A DNA stretch of 20,319 nucleotides, taken from assembly GCA_004195335.1 (NCBI GenBank), contig SDWK01000509.1, forward strand, positions 1-20,319, given 5' to 3'. How positions within the stretch are numbered: position 1 is the stretch's first letter; each line of letters opens with the position of its first letter. This stretch comes from Shewanella sp. (GTDB lineage: Bacteria; Pseudomonadota; Gammaproteobacteria; Enterobacterales; Shewanellaceae). Below, one piece after another: positions 9,212 to 18,247 of this stretch. Under the pieces are notes generated by a model. That model was not told where the DNA came from, made no database searches, and saw nothing but the letters and a program-made list of their open reading frames with translations. The translations under genes were made by a program, and so were the position numbers.

Positions 9212-9397
9212 ATGGCTAAGAAAACTTTTAAAGTAACTCAGACTAAAAGCTCAATCGGACGCTTACCAAAGCACCGTGCAACTTTACTAGGTCTAGGTCT
9301 GCGCCGAATTAATCACACTGTCGAAGTTGAAGATACTCCTTCTACTCGCGGTATGGTTAACAAGGTTTACTACATGGTTTCGGTGGAGGAAGTATAA
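9212..9397 (+). CDS. rpmD: 50S ribosomal protein L30
   Basis: This 61-residue protein is slightly longer than E. coli L30 (59). L30 is a small alpha/beta protein on the 50S surface near L15 and domain II of 23S rRNA. The sequence [20 protein letters not shown] with [17 protein letters not shown] is diagnostic. The only purine-rich site is GAGG at about 9199-9202, inside the last codons of rpsE, so translation is probably coupled to rpsE. Confidence 0.97.
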   Translation: MAKKTFKVTQTKSSIGRLPKHRATLLGLGLRRINHTVEVEDTPSTRGMVNKVYYMVSVEEV

Positions 9398-9398
9398 G

Positions 9399-9833
9399 AT
9401 GCGTCTAAATACTCTATCACCTGCTGCAGGTGCTAAATCAGCAGCCAAGCGTGTAGGTCGCGGTATCGGTTCAGGCACTGGCAAAACTTGTGGCCGTGGT
9501 CACAAGGGTCAGAAGTCTCGTTCTGGTGGCGGCGTTCGCGTCGGTTTCGAAGGTGGTCAAATGCCACTTAAGATTCGTCTGCCTAAGTTTGGTTTTACCT
9601 CGCGTCGTGCGATGGTAACAGCAGAAGTTCGCATTAGTGAGCTTGCAAAAGTTAACGGTGATGTTGTCGACTTAAATGCACTGAAAGATGCGAATTTAGT
9701 TACTCGCAACATACAGTTTGCTAAAATCGTTCTTTCAGGTACCATTGAGCGCCCTGTGACCGTTAAAGGTCTGAAGGTTACCAAAGGTGCACGTGTAGCT
9801 ATTGAAGCTGCCGGTGGCAAGATCGAGGAATAA
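9399..9833 (+). CDS. rplO: 50S ribosomal protein L15
   Basis: ATG 9399 ([20 protein letters not shown]) gives 144 residues, the E. coli length. GGAGGA at 9386-9391 is a near-ideal ribosome-binding site for it. A longer in-frame start at 9327 lies in rpmD and is rejected. L15 is a late 50S assembly protein with a long basic N-terminal extension, seen as [20 protein letters not shown] and [18 protein letters not shown]. The globular C-terminal domain follows. Confidence 0.98.
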   Translation: MRLNTLSPAAGAKSAAKRVGRGIGSGTGKTCGRGHKGQKSRSGGGVRVGFEGGQMPLKIRLPKFGFTSRRAMVTAEVRISELAKVNGDVVDLNALKDANLVTRNIQFAKIVLSGTIERPVTVKGLKVTKGARVAIEAAGGKIEE

Positions 9834-9840
9834 TACGTCG

Positions 9841-11181
9841 ATGGCAAAACCAGGACTTGATTCAAAAAGCGCGAAAGGTGGATTTTCTGAACTGAAGACT
9901 CGCCTCCTGTTCGTGATTGGTGCGATAATCGTCTTTAGAGCCGGTTCGTTTATACCAATTCCTGGAATTGACGCCGCTGTATTAGCAGAGCTGTTCAATC
10001 AGCAGAAGGGGACTATCTTAGGCATGTTTAACATGTTCTCTGGTGGTGCCCTTGAACGTGCTTCTATCTTTGCATTGGGAATCATGCCGTATATTTCGGC
10101 GTCGATTATCATGCAATTGTTGACTGTCGTGCATCCTGCACTCGCTGAACTTAAAAAGGAAGGCGAATCAGGACGTAAGAAAATCAGTCAATATACCAGA
10201 TACGGCACATTGGTCCTGGGTACATTCCAGGCAATCGGTATCGCAACGGGTCTACCAAACCTAGTTCCGGGTTTAGTTGTAAATCTTGGATTTGGTTTCT
10301 ATTTCGTTGCAGTTGTGAGTCTAGTAACAGGAACTATGTTCCTTATGTGGCTAGGTGAACAGATTACCGAGAGAGGCATTGGTAATGGTATCTCGATTTT
10401 AATTTTCGCAGGTATTGTTGCTGGTCTGCCATCTGCTATCGGCCAAACGGCTGAGCAGGCGCGTCAAGGCGACTTGAACGTACTCGTATTATTGTTGATT
10501 GCAGTTATTGTATTTGCCGTAACTTATTTCGTGGTGTTTGTGGAGCGTGGCCAGCGACGTATCGTCGTTAACTATGCAAAGCGTCAGCAAGGCCGTAAGG
10601 TGTTTGCTGCGCAAAGTACACATTTACCACTTAAGATAAATATGGCAGGTGTGATACCTCCAATTTTTGCGTCGAGCATTATTTTGTTCCCAGGCACACT
10701 GGCACAGTGGTTTGGTCAAAATGAGTCCCTTTCATGGTTAAGTGATTTTTCACTTGCTGTGTCACCAGGACAACCGCTCTACTCATTATTGTATGCATCA
10801 GCAATCATCTTCTTCTGTTTCTTCTATACTGCGTTGGTGTTTAACCCTCGCGAAACAGCAGATAATTTGAAGAAGAGTGGTGCGTTTATTCCCGGGATCC
10901 GTCCTGGAGAACAGACTTCGCGTTACATTGATAAGGTTATGACTCGCTTGACATTAGCAGGCGCATTGTACATTACCTTTATCTGTTTAATTCCGGAGTT
11001 CATGTTAATTACGTGGAAAGTACAGTTCTATTTTGGCGGTACTTCACTACTTATTATGGTAGTCGTAATCATGGACTTCATGGCTCAAGTTCAGACCCAT
11101 ATGATGTCTCATCAGTATGAGTCTGTAATGAAGAAAGCTAACCTAGTTAACAAAGCGAATTTAGATCGCTTTGGTCGCTAA
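9841..11181 (+). CDS. secY: Protein translocase channel subunit SecY
   Basis: SecY is the central pore of the SecYEG translocon in the inner membrane; it exports unfolded proteins and inserts membrane proteins. The chosen ATG (9841) gives 446 residues against 443 in E. coli. A start at 9802 lies inside rplO. About ten hydrophobic segments are visible, beginning with [20 protein letters not shown], followed by the plug region [36 protein letters not shown] is in the middle, and the cytoplasmic loop [13 protein letters not shown] contains the arginine important for SecA action. It follows rplO by seven bases, the usual context in the spc operon. Confidence 0.99.
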   Translation: MAKPGLDSKSAKGGFSELKTRLLFVIGAIIVFRAGSFIPIPGIDAAVLAELFNQQKGTILGMFNMFSGGALERASIFALGIMPYISASIIMQLLTVVHPALAELKKEGESGRKKISQYTRYGTLVLGTFQAIGIATGLPNLVPGLVVNLGFGFYFVAVVSLVTGTMFLMWLGEQITERGIGNGISILIFAGIVAGLPSAIGQTAEQARQGDLNVLVLLLIAVIVFAVTYFVVFVERGQRRIVVNYAKRQQGRKVFAAQSTHLPLKINMAGVIPPIFASSIILFPGTLAQWFGQNESLSWLSDFSLAVSPGQPLYSLLYASAIIFFCFFYTALVFNPRETADNLKKSGAFIPGIRPGEQTSRYIDKVMTRLTLAGALYITFICLIPEFMLITWKVQFYFGGTSLLIMVVVIMDFMAQVQTHMMSHQYESVMKKANLVNKANLDRFGR

Positions 11182-11204
11182 GACAGTTTTCTCGGAGTGA
11201 TGAA

Positions 11205-11318
11205 ATGAAAGTTCGAGCTTCCGTGAAGAGGATCTGCCGTAATTGCAAGATCGTCAAACGTAGTGGCGTTGTACGCGTGATTTGTGTTGAACCTAAGCAC
11301 AAACAGCGTCAAGGCTAA
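11205..11318 (+). CDS. rpmJ: 50S ribosomal protein L36, zinc-binding form
   Basis: This 37-residue protein starts [20 protein letters not shown] and ends PKHKQRQG. Cys11, Cys14, Cys27 and His32 form the zinc-ribbon ligand set, so this is the C+ paralogue. L36 binds near helices 89 and 91 of 23S rRNA late in assembly. TCGGAG (11192-11197) is the ribosome-binding site. It lies 23 bases after secY and before a hairpin and the alpha-operon leader, exactly as in E. coli. Confidence 0.98.
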   Translation: MKVRASVKRICRNCKIVKRSGVVRVICVEPKHKQRQG

Positions 11319-11324
11319 AAAAAC

Positions 11325-11355
11325 TTGGTCAGCCCTGTTCGGGCTGATCAAACTT
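11325..11355 (+). terminator. Hairpin after rpmJ, end of spc operon
   Basis: The 11-pair stem TTGGTCAGCCC (11325-11335) with GGGCTGATCAA (11341-11351) has one G-T pair and a TGTTC loop. Only a short T-rich tract (CTTTATTT) follows, so termination is probably partial. That would let spc transcripts read into the alpha operon. I see no convincing separate alpha promoter between this hairpin and rpsM. Confidence 0.65.
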
Positions 11356-11368
11356 TATTTGCAAAACT

Positions 11369-11450
11369 GTCGTCTGTCGAGTATCCTACCGGGCTTTTCA
11401 CAGATGACCATTAACTATTGAGGAGTGCATAGTGGCCCGTATCGCTGGCA
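11369..11450 (+). promoter_or_regulatory. Alpha-operon leader, S4-binding pseudoknot
   Basis: Stem 1 pairs GTCGTCTGT (11369-11377) with ACAGATGAC (11400-11408), nine pairs with one G-U. The loop holds GAGTATCCT and CGGGCTTTTCA. CGGGC (11390-11394) is complementary to GCCCG (11435-11439), just after the rpsM GTG start. This reproduces the nested pseudoknot of the E. coli alpha leader, to which S4 binds to trap the ribosome and repress rpsM, rpsK, rpsD and rplQ. The single-stranded blocks AGGAGTGCATAGTGGCCCGT are almost unchanged from E. coli as I remember it, whereas stem 1 differs in bases but keeps pairing. Confidence 0.8.
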
Positions 11451-11788
11451 TTAACATTCCTGATCATAAGCATACAGTCATTGCATTGACTGGAATCTTC
11501 GGCATAGGCCGTACTCGCGCTAGAGCAATCTGCGCGTCTACTTCTGTTGCTGAAGACGCTAAGATCAAGGAATTGAGCGAAGCTCAAATTGATATACTGC
11601 GCGAAGCAGTTGCTGAATACACTGTAGAAGGTGATTTGCGTCGTGAAGTTTCCATGAACATCAAGCGTCTTATGGACCTTGGTTGTTACCGTGGAATACG
11701 TCACCGTCGTAGCCTGCCCCTTCGTGGGCAACGTACTAAGACCAATGCGCGTACGCGTAAAGGTCCACGTAAACCAATCAGAAAGTAA
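11432..11788 (+). CDS. rpsM: 30S ribosomal protein S13 (GTG start)
   Basis: Translation starts at GTG 11432 behind GAGGAG (11420-11425), as in E. coli, where this start is part of the S4-controlled pseudoknot. The protein has 118 residues, the family length. S13 forms bridges between the 30S head and the 50S subunit and contacts P-site t[23 protein letters not shown], the helix-two-turn-helix region [10 protein letters not shown] and the basic tail [18 protein letters not shown] are visible. Confidence 0.99.
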   Translation: MARIAGINIPDHKHTVIALTGIFGIGRTRARAICASTSVAEDAKIKELSEAQIDILREAVAEYTVEGDLRREVSMNIKRLMDLGCYRGIRHRRSLPLRGQRTKTNARTRKGPRKPIRK

Positions 11789-11802
11789 CGGGGTAAACCG
11801 AA

Positions 11803-12195
11803 ATGGCTAAAGTTCCGTCACGTTCTCCGCGTAAGCGTGTACGTAAACAGGTTGCTGATGGCATGGCTCATATCCATGCGTCTTTCAACAACACAATTAT
11901 TACCATTACAGATCGTCAAGGTAATGCACTATCTTGGGCAACTTCAGGTGGTTCAGGTTTTCGTGGTTCACGTAAATCTACTCCTTTTGCTGCACAGGTT
12001 GCTGCTGAGCGTGCAGGTACTGCTGCTCAGGACTACGGTGTTAAAAACCTAGAAGTTTTTGTAAAGGGTCCAGGTCCAGGGCGCGAATCAGCGATTCGTG
12101 CACTAAACTCGGTTGGTTATAAGATAACCAATATTACCGATGTGACGCCTATCCCTCATAATGGTTGTCGTCCTCCTAAGAAACGTCGCGTATAA
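11803..12195 (+). CDS. rpsK: 30S ribosomal protein S11
   Basis: S11 lies on the 30S platform near the mRNA exit and the Shine-Dalgarno helix. The protein has 130 residues (E. coli 129). The segments [40 protein letters not shown] and the C-terminal [18 protein letters not shown] match the family. The region before the ATG (ACGGGGTAAACCGAA) offers a moderate ribosome-binding site. It is placed between rpsM and rpsD as in other alpha operons. Confidence 0.99.
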   Translation: MAKVPSRSPRKRVRKQVADGMAHIHASFNNTIITITDRQGNALSWATSGGSGFRGSRKSTPFAAQVAAERAGTAAQDYGVKNLEVFVKGPGPGRESAIRALNSVGYKITNITDVTPIPHNGCRPPKKRRV

Positions 12196-12230
12196 CACGT
12201 CGTTTTTAATAGGATAGTTGGAGAAAGAAC

Positions 12231-12851
12231 ATGGCAAGATACTTGGGTCCCAAGCTCAAGCTCAGTCGCAGAGAAGGTACAGACCTTTTCCTAAAAAGCG
12301 GTGTGAGAGCAATCGATTCGAAGTGTAAGCTTGAAACTGCACCTGGACAACACGGCGCTCGTAAGACCCGTCTGTCTGAGTATGGCGTTCAGCTACGCGA
12401 GAAACAAAAAGTTCGTCGTACTTATGGTGTGCTTGAAAAGCAATTCCGTAACTACTACAAAGACGCTGCGCGTACAAAAGGTAATACTGGTGAAAACCTG
12501 CTTACTATTTTAGAAACCCGTCTTGATAACGTTGTATACCGTATGGGCTTTGGCGCAACTCGTGCAGAATCACGTCAGCTTGTAAGCCACAAGTCTATTA
12601 TGGTAAACGGCAGCGTTGTTAACATTCCATCATTCAAAGTGTCTGCGAATGATGTAATTAGCATTCGTGAGAAGTCTAAGAAGCAAGCGCGTATTATTGC
12701 TGCTTTAGAAGTTGCTTCTCAACGCGAAAAGCCAACATGGGTTGAAGTTGATAACACTAAGATGGAAGGTGCTTTCAAGCGTCTACCTGAGCGTAGTGAT
12801 TTATCTGCGGATATTAACGAACAGCTGATCGTCGAACTTTACTCTAAGTAA
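12231..12851 (+). CDS. rpsD: 30S ribosomal protein S4, alpha-operon autoregulator
   Basis: The protein has 206 residues, identical in length to E. coli S4. S4 is a primary assembly protein at the five-way junction of 16S rRNA, and it represses the alpha operon by binding the leader pseudoknot, which is recognisable upstream of rpsM. The N-terminal [20 protein letters not shown] lacks the zinc cysteines (C- form). The S4 RNA-binding domain spans about residues 96-160 ([20 protein letters not shown], then [18 protein letters not shown]). TTGGAG at about 12218-12223 precedes the ATG. Confidence 0.99.
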   Translation: MARYLGPKLKLSRREGTDLFLKSGVRAIDSKCKLETAPGQHGARKTRLSEYGVQLREKQKVRRTYGVLEKQFRNYYKDAARTKGNTGENLLTILETRLDNVVYRMGFGATRAESRQLVSHKSIMVNGSVVNIPSFKVSANDVISIREKSKKQARIIAALEVASQREKPTWVEVDNTKMEGAFKRLPERSDLSADINEQLIVELYSK

Positions 12852-12875
12852 AGTTAACACAAAAGAGAGGACACA

Positions 12876-13865
12876 ATGCAGGGTTCTGTTACAGAATTTC
12901 TTAGACCGCGTCTCGTTGATATCGAGCAGGTTAATCCAACACGTGCCAGAGTTACACTTGAGCCGCTTGAACGTGGTTTTGGTCACACTTTAGGTAACGC
13001 GTTGCGTCGTATCCTATTGTCGTCTATGCCAGGCTGCGCGGTAACCGAAGTGGAAATTGATGGTGTACTGCATGAATACAGTAGCAAGGAAGGCGTGCAA
13101 GAGGATATCCTTGAGATCCTACTAAACCTTAAAGGTTTAGCAGTAGTGATCGAAGGGAAAGACGAAGCTATGCTTACGTTAAGTAAGTCAGGCGCAGGCC
13201 CTGTTACTGCAGCAGATATCACGCATGATGGTGATGTCACTATCATGAATCCTGACCATATTATCTGTCATTTGACTGGTAATAATGATGTCAGCATGCG
13301 AATTCGTGTAGAGCGTGGTCGCGGTTATGTACCGGCATCTGCCCGTGCACAAACCGAAGACGATGATCGCCCTATCGGTCGTTTGTTGGTTGATGCTTCT
13401 TTCTCACCTGTCGCTCGTATAGCCTACAATGTAGAAGCTGCACGTGTTGAACAGCGTACTGACTTAGATAAACTCGTTATTGATATGACCACAAACGGTA
13501 CTATCGATCCTGAGGAAGCTATTCGTCGTTCTGCAACTATTCTAGCTGAACAGTTAGATGCGTTTGTTGAACTTCGTGATGTTACTGAGCCAGAGCAGAA
13601 AGAAGAGAAGCCGGAGTTCGATCCGATACTGTTGCGTCCTGTGGACGATTTAGAGCTAACTGTACGTTCAGCCAACTGTTTGAAGGCTGAAGCGATTCAT
13701 TACATCGGTGATCTGGTACAGCGCACAGAAGTTGAGCTGCTTAAGACTCCTAACTTAGGTAAGAAATCTCTTACTGAAATTAAGGATGTTTTAGCTTCTC
13801 GCGGACTGTCGTTAGGTATGCGTCTCGAAAACTGGCCTCCAGCTAGTTTAGCAGACGACCTTTAA
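12876..13865 (+). CDS. rpoA: RNA polymerase alpha subunit
   Basis: The product has 329 residues, the E. coli length. Alpha dimerises to start core RNA polymerase assembly, and its C-terminal domain binds UP elements and activators such as CRP. The N-terminal domain covers about residues 1-235 ([20 protein letters not shown] is the conserved dimerisation region). An acidic linker follows, then the C-terminal domain from about 249 with [20 protein letters not shown], which keeps the DNA-contacting arginine equivalent to R265. AGAGAGG at 12864-12870 is the ribosome-binding site. It lies between rpsD and rplQ as usual. Confidence 0.99.
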   Translation: MQGSVTEFLRPRLVDIEQVNPTRARVTLEPLERGFGHTLGNALRRILLSSMPGCAVTEVEIDGVLHEYSSKEGVQEDILEILLNLKGLAVVIEGKDEAMLTLSKSGAGPVTAADITHDGDVTIMNPDHIICHLTGNNDVSMRIRVERGRGYVPASARAQTEDDDRPIGRLLVDASFSPVARIAYNVEAARVEQRTDLDKLVIDMTTNGTIDPEEAIRRSATILAEQLDAFVELRDVTEPEQKEEKPEFDPILLRPVDDLELTVRSANCLKAEAIHYIGDLVQRTEVELLKTPNLGKKSLTEIKDVLASRGLSLGMRLENWPPASLADDL

Positions 13866-13904
13866 GTCCAGAACTGTACAGAATTAGGTAATAAGGATTA
13901 GGTC

Positions 13905-14303
13905 ATGCGCCATCGTAAGAGTGGTCGTCAACTAAACCGTAACAGCAGTCATCGCCAAGCTATGTTCCGTAACATGGCAAGCTCATTAGTCCGTCACGAA
14001 GTGATCAAGACTACTGTAGCTAAAGCGAAAGAACTGCGTCGCGTAGTTGAACCTCTGATAACACTTGCTAAGAGTGATAGTGTTGCAAATCGCCGTTTGG
14101 CATTTGCACGTACTCGCGACGCTGAAGTCGTAGGTAAGTTATTTAATGAATTGGGTCCACGCTATCAGGAACGTCCTGGTGGTTACACTCGTATCCTTAA
14201 GTGCGGTCTACGTACTGGTGATAAAGCGCCTATGGCGTTTATTGAACTAGTTGGTCGCCCAGAAGACGCTGAAGCTGTTGAAGCTGATGATTCTGCTGAG
14301 TAA
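13905..14303 (+). CDS. rplQ: 50S ribosomal protein L17
   Basis: L17 lies near the tunnel exit on the back of the 50S subunit. This protein has 132 residues (E. coli 127) and starts [40 protein letters not shown] and the [20 protein letters not shown] block are typical. The extra length is an acidic tail, [20 protein letters not shown] at about 13892-13898 is the ribosome-binding site. It is the last alpha-operon gene and is followed by a strong terminator. Confidence 0.99.
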   Translation: MRHRKSGRQLNRNSSHRQAMFRNMASSLVRHEVIKTTVAKAKELRRVVEPLITLAKSDSVANRRLAFARTRDAEVVGKLFNELGPRYQERPGGYTRILKCGLRTGDKAPMAFIELVGRPEDAEAVEADDSAE

Positions 14304-14317
14304 TTAAGGTATTCATT

Positions 14318-14349
14318 TTAAAAAGCCGGGTTAATCCCCGGCTTTTTTA
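14318..14349. terminator. Bidirectional terminator between rplQ and the convergent gene
   Basis: AAAAGCCGGG (14321-14330) pairs with CCCGGCTTTT (14337-14346) around TTAATC. A T-run follows on the plus strand, and on the minus strand TTTTT follows as well. It can end both the alpha-operon transcript and the minus-strand gene whose stop codon lies at 14383. Confidence 0.9.
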
Positions 14350-14382
14350 TGCGTAAAATTTAGTGCTGACCTTTTAATTCTA

Positions 14383-15357
14383 CTAGTCCACCCATTTTGC
14401 TTTTTGTATTATTTTTTCAGGGATTTTTAATTTCCACTTATTTACCCCACTCTTACTGAATAGGTAAGAGCCTTTGCTGTCGAATACAAATGATAATGAA
14501 CTTGGTGACGCCCCTTCCAGTATTTTTTTTATCAACCTTCCAGCATGCTGACCATGAAGAAAACCATCTAAAACATAACCGCCAATGTTCTTCTCGGCGC
14601 CAATAGTAAACTCCCAAAATCCAAAGTGAGGTAGTGGTGAATGATCTCTGGTCCAAGCTATGACATGTTCAGGGGATAGGTAGTTTCCTGAACCATCCAT
14701 GACCGTATGGTAAAGGCCGATGAATATCGCATCGTACCCATTTAATTTGGCTTCAGAGATACTTGATTTCCATGTACTGAAGTTACTTGTTAGTACGAAG
14801 TCTAAGCTCATCTTTCCCATTTCAATACTGTCTAAAGTGGGACTGACCTGTGCCAGCGACGCTATGGTAGTTTTGCTGTTATCGAAAAGTACTAGAAACT
14901 TCTTGTTTGGTTTTTCGAGTAGTAACTGATTTGCTAAGAGCAACGATCTTTTGAAGAGTGGCCTTTCAAGTACGCCGGTAAAGTTTTTTTGGCGATGTAA
15001 GTTGTAGGTTCTGGGGTTTGTATTAAGTCCGAGGAAAACAACCGGCACATTCGTCCCCTCAAAGCGCTCGTGGAGTAATTTGATGGCATTATCATCGGCT
15101 AGCACAACCAAATCCGGTTTAAGCTTATTATAGTGCTTCCAGGCTCGTTCAGCTTGAATCGCAAAGAGTGTCTCCGGGAGTCGCTTGGTATCTAAATAAG
15201 AATGATGATAATCGTGTTCATTACCAAGGATCGAAATTATGCCCTTATTGTAGTTTCTATCCCAATCATACTCTTGATGATAACTCTCAATGATTAACAC
15301 TGAAGCAGCCATAATTTTGAGTGGGATGATTATAAGCAAGAGTACGAGGTATCGCAT
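14383..15357 (-). CDS. Predicted periplasmic substrate-binding-like protein, function unknown
   Basis: The 324-residue product begins with a likely signal peptide (MRYLVLLLIIIPLKIMAA, cleavage near residue 18). The mature part resembles the uncharacterised ABC substrate-binding family (COG2984 / ABC_sub_bind type), also found as the extracellular sensor part of some histidine kinases and diguanylate cyclases. Landmarks are SYHQEYDWDRNYNKGI (25-40), LDTKR (55-59), PDLVVLADDNA (81-91), PVVFLGLN (105-112) and GGYVLDGFLHGQHAG (259-273). It has no transmembrane segment after the signal peptide and no kinase or GGDEF domain. No permease or ATPase gene adjoins it. It lies tail to tail with rplQ and downstream of the ccmE terminator, so it is probably its own transcription unit. 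Ligand and role are unknown. The family call is from motif memory and would need a profile search. Confidence 0.75.
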   Translation of the reverse strand: MRYLVLLLIIIPLKIMAASVLIIESYHQEYDWDRNYNKGIISILGNEHDYHHSYLDTKRLPETLFAIQAERAWKHYNKLKPDLVVLADDNAIKLLHERFEGTNVPVVFLGLNTNPRTYNLHRQKNFTGVLERPLFKRSLLLANQLLLEKPNKKFLVLFDNSKTTIASLAQVSPTLDSIEMGKMSLDFVLTSNFSTWKSSISEAKLNGYDAIFIGLYHTVMDGSGNYLSPEHVIAWTRDHSPLPHFGFWEFTIGAEKNIGGYVLDGFLHGQHAGRLIKKILEGASPSSLSFVFDSKGSYLFSKSGVNKWKLKIPEKIIQKAKWVD

Positions 15358-15385
15358 GGTTTCTGTCTTTTAAAGGCTTTATATA

Positions 15386-15414
15386 GTTATAGACCAGGTA
15401 TTACAGTATCGAAA
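15386..15414 (-). promoter_or_regulatory. Weak promoter candidate for the substrate-binding-like gene
   Basis: On the minus strand TTTCGA (15414-15409) and TATAAC (15391-15386) are 17 bases apart, and the DNA between them and the start is AT-rich. The -35 box matches only three of six positions. Start-site mapping would be needed to choose among the several TATA-like hexamers here. Confidence 0.3.
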
Positions 15415-15423
15415 GTTACGCAT

Positions 15424-15450
15424 AAAAAAGGCCTCTTACGAGGCCTTCTT
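15424..15450 (-). terminator. Intrinsic terminator of the ccmABCDE operon
   Basis: AAGGCCTC (15428-15435) and GAGGCCTT (15440-15447) form a perfect stem with a four-base loop. Read on the minus strand it is followed by a T-run (plus-strand A-run 15424-15429). It lies about 20 bases after the ccmE stop codon. Confidence 0.9.
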
Positions 15451-15470
15451 AGGAGTTAGGATGTGGCTAC

Positions 15471-15956
15471 TTAATAGCTACTTTTTTGCTCTTCATTATA
15501 GTCCAGCTTCTCATGGGTCTGTCCCATGGCTTCAGCCACTTCTGGAGGCATATAGTTTTCATCATGCTTAGCTAAAACTTCAGTTGCCTGTAGTTTTCCG
15601 CCTTCAATTAAAACGCCTTGAGCAACGATACCTTGACCTTCTCTAAACAGATCCGGAAGAAGATCGTCATAAGTAACGATGACTTCGCCACCGAGTGAGT
15701 CATGAACGGCAAATTCAACATGAAGGCTTTCTGGGTCACGGACCATAGAGCCTACTGTGACCATTCCACCAACGCGGATACGTTGACCAACTTCCGGCAA
15801 AACCCCAGTATCTTTCTTGCCTTGTACAATCTCTGTAGGTGTGTAGAAAAGGTTTAAGTTCGAGTTGAGTGCATATAACAATAGCGATGCTATTGCAGCT
15901 ACGCCGCCAATTAGTGCAACTGCCAGTGCTAATCTCTTTTTACGTCTAGGGTTCAC
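15471..15956 (-). CDS. ccmE: Haem chaperone CcmE
   Basis: CcmE is a membrane-anchored periplasmic protein that binds haem covalently and passes it to the haem lyase for c-type cytochrome maturation. The 161 residues comprise a short cytoplasmic N-terminus (NPRRKKRLA), one membrane anchor (about 9-30) and a periplasmic OB fold. The haem-binding His131 and the nearby Tyr135 lie in [13 protein letters not shown], as in E. coli (His130). The tail is flexible and polar. Translation starts at GTG 15956, which shares one base with the ccmD stop (TAGTG), indicating coupling. It is the last gene of the operon. Confidence 0.98.
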   Translation of the reverse strand: MNPRRKKRLALAVALIGGVAAIASLLLYALNSNLNLFYTPTEIVQGKKDTGVLPEVGQRIRVGGMVTVGSMVRDPESLHVEFAVHDSLGGEVIVTYDDLLPDLFREGQGIVAQGVLIEGGKLQATEVLAKHDENYMPPEVAEAMGQTHEKLDYNEEQKSSY

Positions 15957-16153
15957 TATTTGGTACTCCGGTTCTCTTTAAGGCGTTCTTCTCGCTGAAT
16001 CTTCTTTGAGATCCCAATCAACACCTTACGTTTCTGTCTGAGGCTGTGTATTACGAGCATACCTAACGATAGGAAGGTAATACCATAAGCTAACCATACG
16101 TAGAAGGCGTAGCCTCCCATGTTAAAAAAATCTGCTAATGAATCGAACTGCAT
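15956..16153 (-). CDS. ccmD: Small membrane protein CcmD
   Basis: This 65-residue protein has one membrane segment (about residues 15-36, within [20 protein letters not shown]) and a basic cytoplasmic tail rich in Lys and Arg, typical of CcmD. CcmD binds CcmC, CcmE and the CcmAB complex and is needed to release haem-loaded CcmE. It begins at ATG 16153, overlapping the ccmC stop by one base, and its TAG stop overlaps the ccmE GTG by one base. CcmD is poorly conserved in sequence; size, topology and position make the call firm. Confidence 0.95.
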   Translation of the reverse strand: MQFDSLADFFNMGGYAFYVWLAYGITFLSLGMLVIHSLRQKRKVLIGISKKIQREERLKENRSTK

Positions 16154-16899
16154 TATTTGACTCCTTCGGCCTTAGCAAGTTCCCGAACCCATGGGCGCAT
16201 CCCATTTCTTGCTAAAATCTCTGCTCTGAAACGAATTAATGTGATCGCACCTATCATCAAGCCAAAGCCGAAAATATTGATCAACAATGGATAGAGCATA
16301 TCTGTCGACATCGTCGATTTTTCGGTGATTCTGATGGTTGATGGTTGATGTAATGAGCTCCACCATTCAACAGAATATTTAATGATTGGAATATTTATCA
16401 CACCTACTATTGCCAATATGCCTGCTGCTCGAGCGGCCAAAACTTTGTCCTCAAAAGAGGCGTACAAAGAGATAACACCGAGATATAGGAAAAGTAGCAC
16501 CAACTCAGCCGTTAGCCGCGCATCCCAAACCCACCATGCTCCCCACATAGGCTTTCCCCAAGTCGCACCAGTGATTAATGCGATAAAGGTGATGACGGCT
16601 CCAATCGGGGCGATGGCCGCTGCAGCCCAGTCTGCAGATTTTATCTGCCAGACGAGTCCAACAAATGCCGATGTTGCCATAGCCATATAAGCTGCCATGG
16701 ACATAGATGCGGCGGGTACATGAATAAAGATGATTCTGTAACTGTCTCCCTGCTGGTAATCAGTTGGTGCAAAAACGAGTCCCCATACCGAGCCAATACC
16801 GATTAGAGCAGTTGCCAGCATGGCAAACCAAGGTAGGAGTTTTCCAGATAATTTATAGGCGCGTTCAGGATCCGCGTAACTATGTAGCCATTTCCACAT
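16153..16899 (-). CDS. ccmC: Haem handling protein CcmC
   Basis: CcmC is an integral inner-membrane protein that presents haem to CcmE. The 248 residues contain about six hydrophobic segments. The tryptophan-rich WWD signature is GATWGKPMWGAWWVWDARLT (111-130). The two external haem-ligand histidines are His60 (IIFIHVPAA) and His184 (SSLHQPS), at the same numbers as in E. coli. It starts one base after the ccmB stop codon and overlaps ccmD, so the whole block is one tightly packed operon. Confidence 0.99.
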   Translation of the reverse strand: MWKWLHSYADPERAYKLSGKLLPWFAMLATALIGIGSVWGLVFAPTDYQQGDSYRIIFIHVPAASMSMAAYMAMATSAFVGLVWQIKSADWAAAAIAPIGAVITFIALITGATWGKPMWGAWWVWDARLTAELVLLFLYLGVISLYASFEDKVLAARAAGILAIVGVINIPIIKYSVEWWSSLHQPSTIRITEKSTMSTDMLYPLLINIFGFGLMIGAITLIRFRAEILARNGMRPWVRELAKAEGVK

Positions 16900-16900
16900 T

Positions 16901-17587
16901 TTAGTTAGTACTCACTCTTAGCGATGCACCAATTGCAAAAGGTGCCATTATTAATGAACCGACCAGCATCGCACCAATGATTGCGAGTTGGCCACTGTAA
17001 GGTAAATTTAAACCCGCCGCATCAATTGCTGAGGTTGCAAAGATGAGCACTGGAATATATAAGGGTAAGATCAGTAGGCTTAATAAAACACCGCCTTTAT
17101 GTAATCCTACCGTTAAGGCTACACCTATGGCGCCTAAGAGGCTCAATACCGGTGTCCCTAATGCTAATGTACTAATCAAAGCACCGTAGCTATTGTTGTC
17201 TAAATGCAGTAATACTGCTAGTAGCGGGGCTACTAAGATTAATGGTACTCCAGTTAAAATCCAATGTGCTAGTACCTTGGCCAAAACCATTAAAGGCAAA
17301 GGCTGTGGGCTTAACAACATCTGTTCAAGGCTTCCGTCCACAAAGTCTGCCTTAAATAACCTCTCTAATGAGAGCATTGAGGCTAACAGGGCTGCGACCC
17401 AGATGATTCCAGGTGCAACTCTGGACAACACTTGTGGCTCTGGGCCAATAGCCAATGGAAACAGAGTCACCACCAGAATAAAAAACAGCAGGGGATTAAA
17501 AATATCGCCTTTGTGACGGATTGCTATTTGTAAGTCACGTTTTAAAAGTGTAAAAAATGCCTGTCTAAAACTGATACCTTTCTTCAT
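16901..17587 (-). CDS. ccmB: ABC-type complex membrane subunit CcmB
   Basis: CcmB is the membrane partner of the ATPase CcmA. Together they release haem-charged CcmE from CcmC and CcmD at the cost of ATP; they are not thought to pump haem itself. The 228 residues begin with cytoplasmic AFFTLLKRDLQIAIRHKGDI and then contain about six membrane helices. FKADFVDGSLEQMLLSPQPL is a conserved cytoplasmic loop likely to contact CcmA. The start (ATG 17587) follows the ccmA stop by nine bases. Confidence 0.98.
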   Translation of the reverse strand: MKKGISFRQAFFTLLKRDLQIAIRHKGDIFNPLLFFILVVTLFPLAIGPEPQVLSRVAPGIIWVAALLASMLSLERLFKADFVDGSLEQMLLSPQPLPLMVLAKVLAHWILTGVPLILVAPLLAVLLHLDNNSYGALISTLALGTPVLSLLGAIGVALTVGLHKGGVLLSLLILPLYIPVLIFATSAIDAAGLNLPYSGQLAIIGAMLVGSLIMAPFAIGASLRVSTN

Positions 17588-17596
17588 TATGAAACC

Positions 17597-18247
17597 TTAT
17601 ACAAAGCGATATTCAAGACTAATCTTGCGAAGTATATCGTCACCGATAATTCCCATATCCTGGTGGGTAGTCAAGATAACACAACCACCTCGTTTGGCAT
17701 GGGCCAGAAAGATGCGTTCCAACTCTTCAACACCTTTCTTATCAATCGCAGTAAAAGGTTCGTCTAATAGCCAAATTTTACAGTTGGTATGCCATAGTCG
17801 TGCTAAAGCAGTACGTCTATGCTGTCCCGCAGAGAGGTGGCCTGCCAGTGCTTCTTCAAAACCAGCTAAATTAACTTTGGCAAGAATACCGCGTGTATCG
17901 AATTCATCATAACCGCTAATCCTTAAATTGAAGTTAAGATTTTCTTCTGCAGTAAGTTCCGTCTTGACTCCAGCAAGGTGCCCAAGGTAGAGGAGATCGT
18001 CATTGTACTCATCCCTTGCTCGGGTAATATCTTCGCCTTGATAATGTACATTGCCTGCATACGGGCGTGATAGACCGGCTAAGATACGAAGTAGACTGGT
18101 TTTACCTGAGCCGTTTGGTCCTTCTATCTGAACTATCTCACCAGCTGTAATTTCAAAACTAAGTTCATCAAACAGAATTCGCTCTTCGCGAATACAGGTC
18201 AATTGATTGGCTGAAAGCAGGGTTTTTGCTATTTTTTGTTCTACCAC
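17597..18247 (-). CDS. ccmA: ATP-binding protein CcmA (GTG start)
   Basis: This 216-residue ABC ATPase powers release of haem-CcmE from the CcmC-CcmD complex. It shows the Walker A motif GPNGSGKT (43-50), signature LSAGQ (138-142), Walker B WLLDEP (159-164) and the switch histidine His195 (TTHQD), so it should be active. The reading frame starts at GTG 18247; on the minus strand AGAGGA lies four bases upstream of it, which supports this start. It is the first gene of the operon and is divergent from scyA. Confidence 0.98.
   Translation of the reverse strand: MVEQKIAKTLLSANQLTCIREERILFDELSFEITAGEIVQIEGPNGSGKTSLLRILAGLSRPYAGNVHYQGEDITRARDEYNDDLLYLGHLAGVKTELTAEENLNFNLRISGYDEFDTRGILAKVNLAGFEEALAGHLSAGQHRRTALARLWHTNCKIWLLDEPFTAIDKKGVEELERIFLAHAKRGGCVILTTHQDMGIIGDDILRKISLEYRFV

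Noticed and set aside
11359..11387. TTGCAA-N17-TATCCT as an alpha-operon promoter
   Set aside because: The -10 box lies inside the conserved GAGTATCCT of the leader, so transcription from it would remove the 5' arm of the S4 pseudoknot. The motif is better explained by RNA structure.
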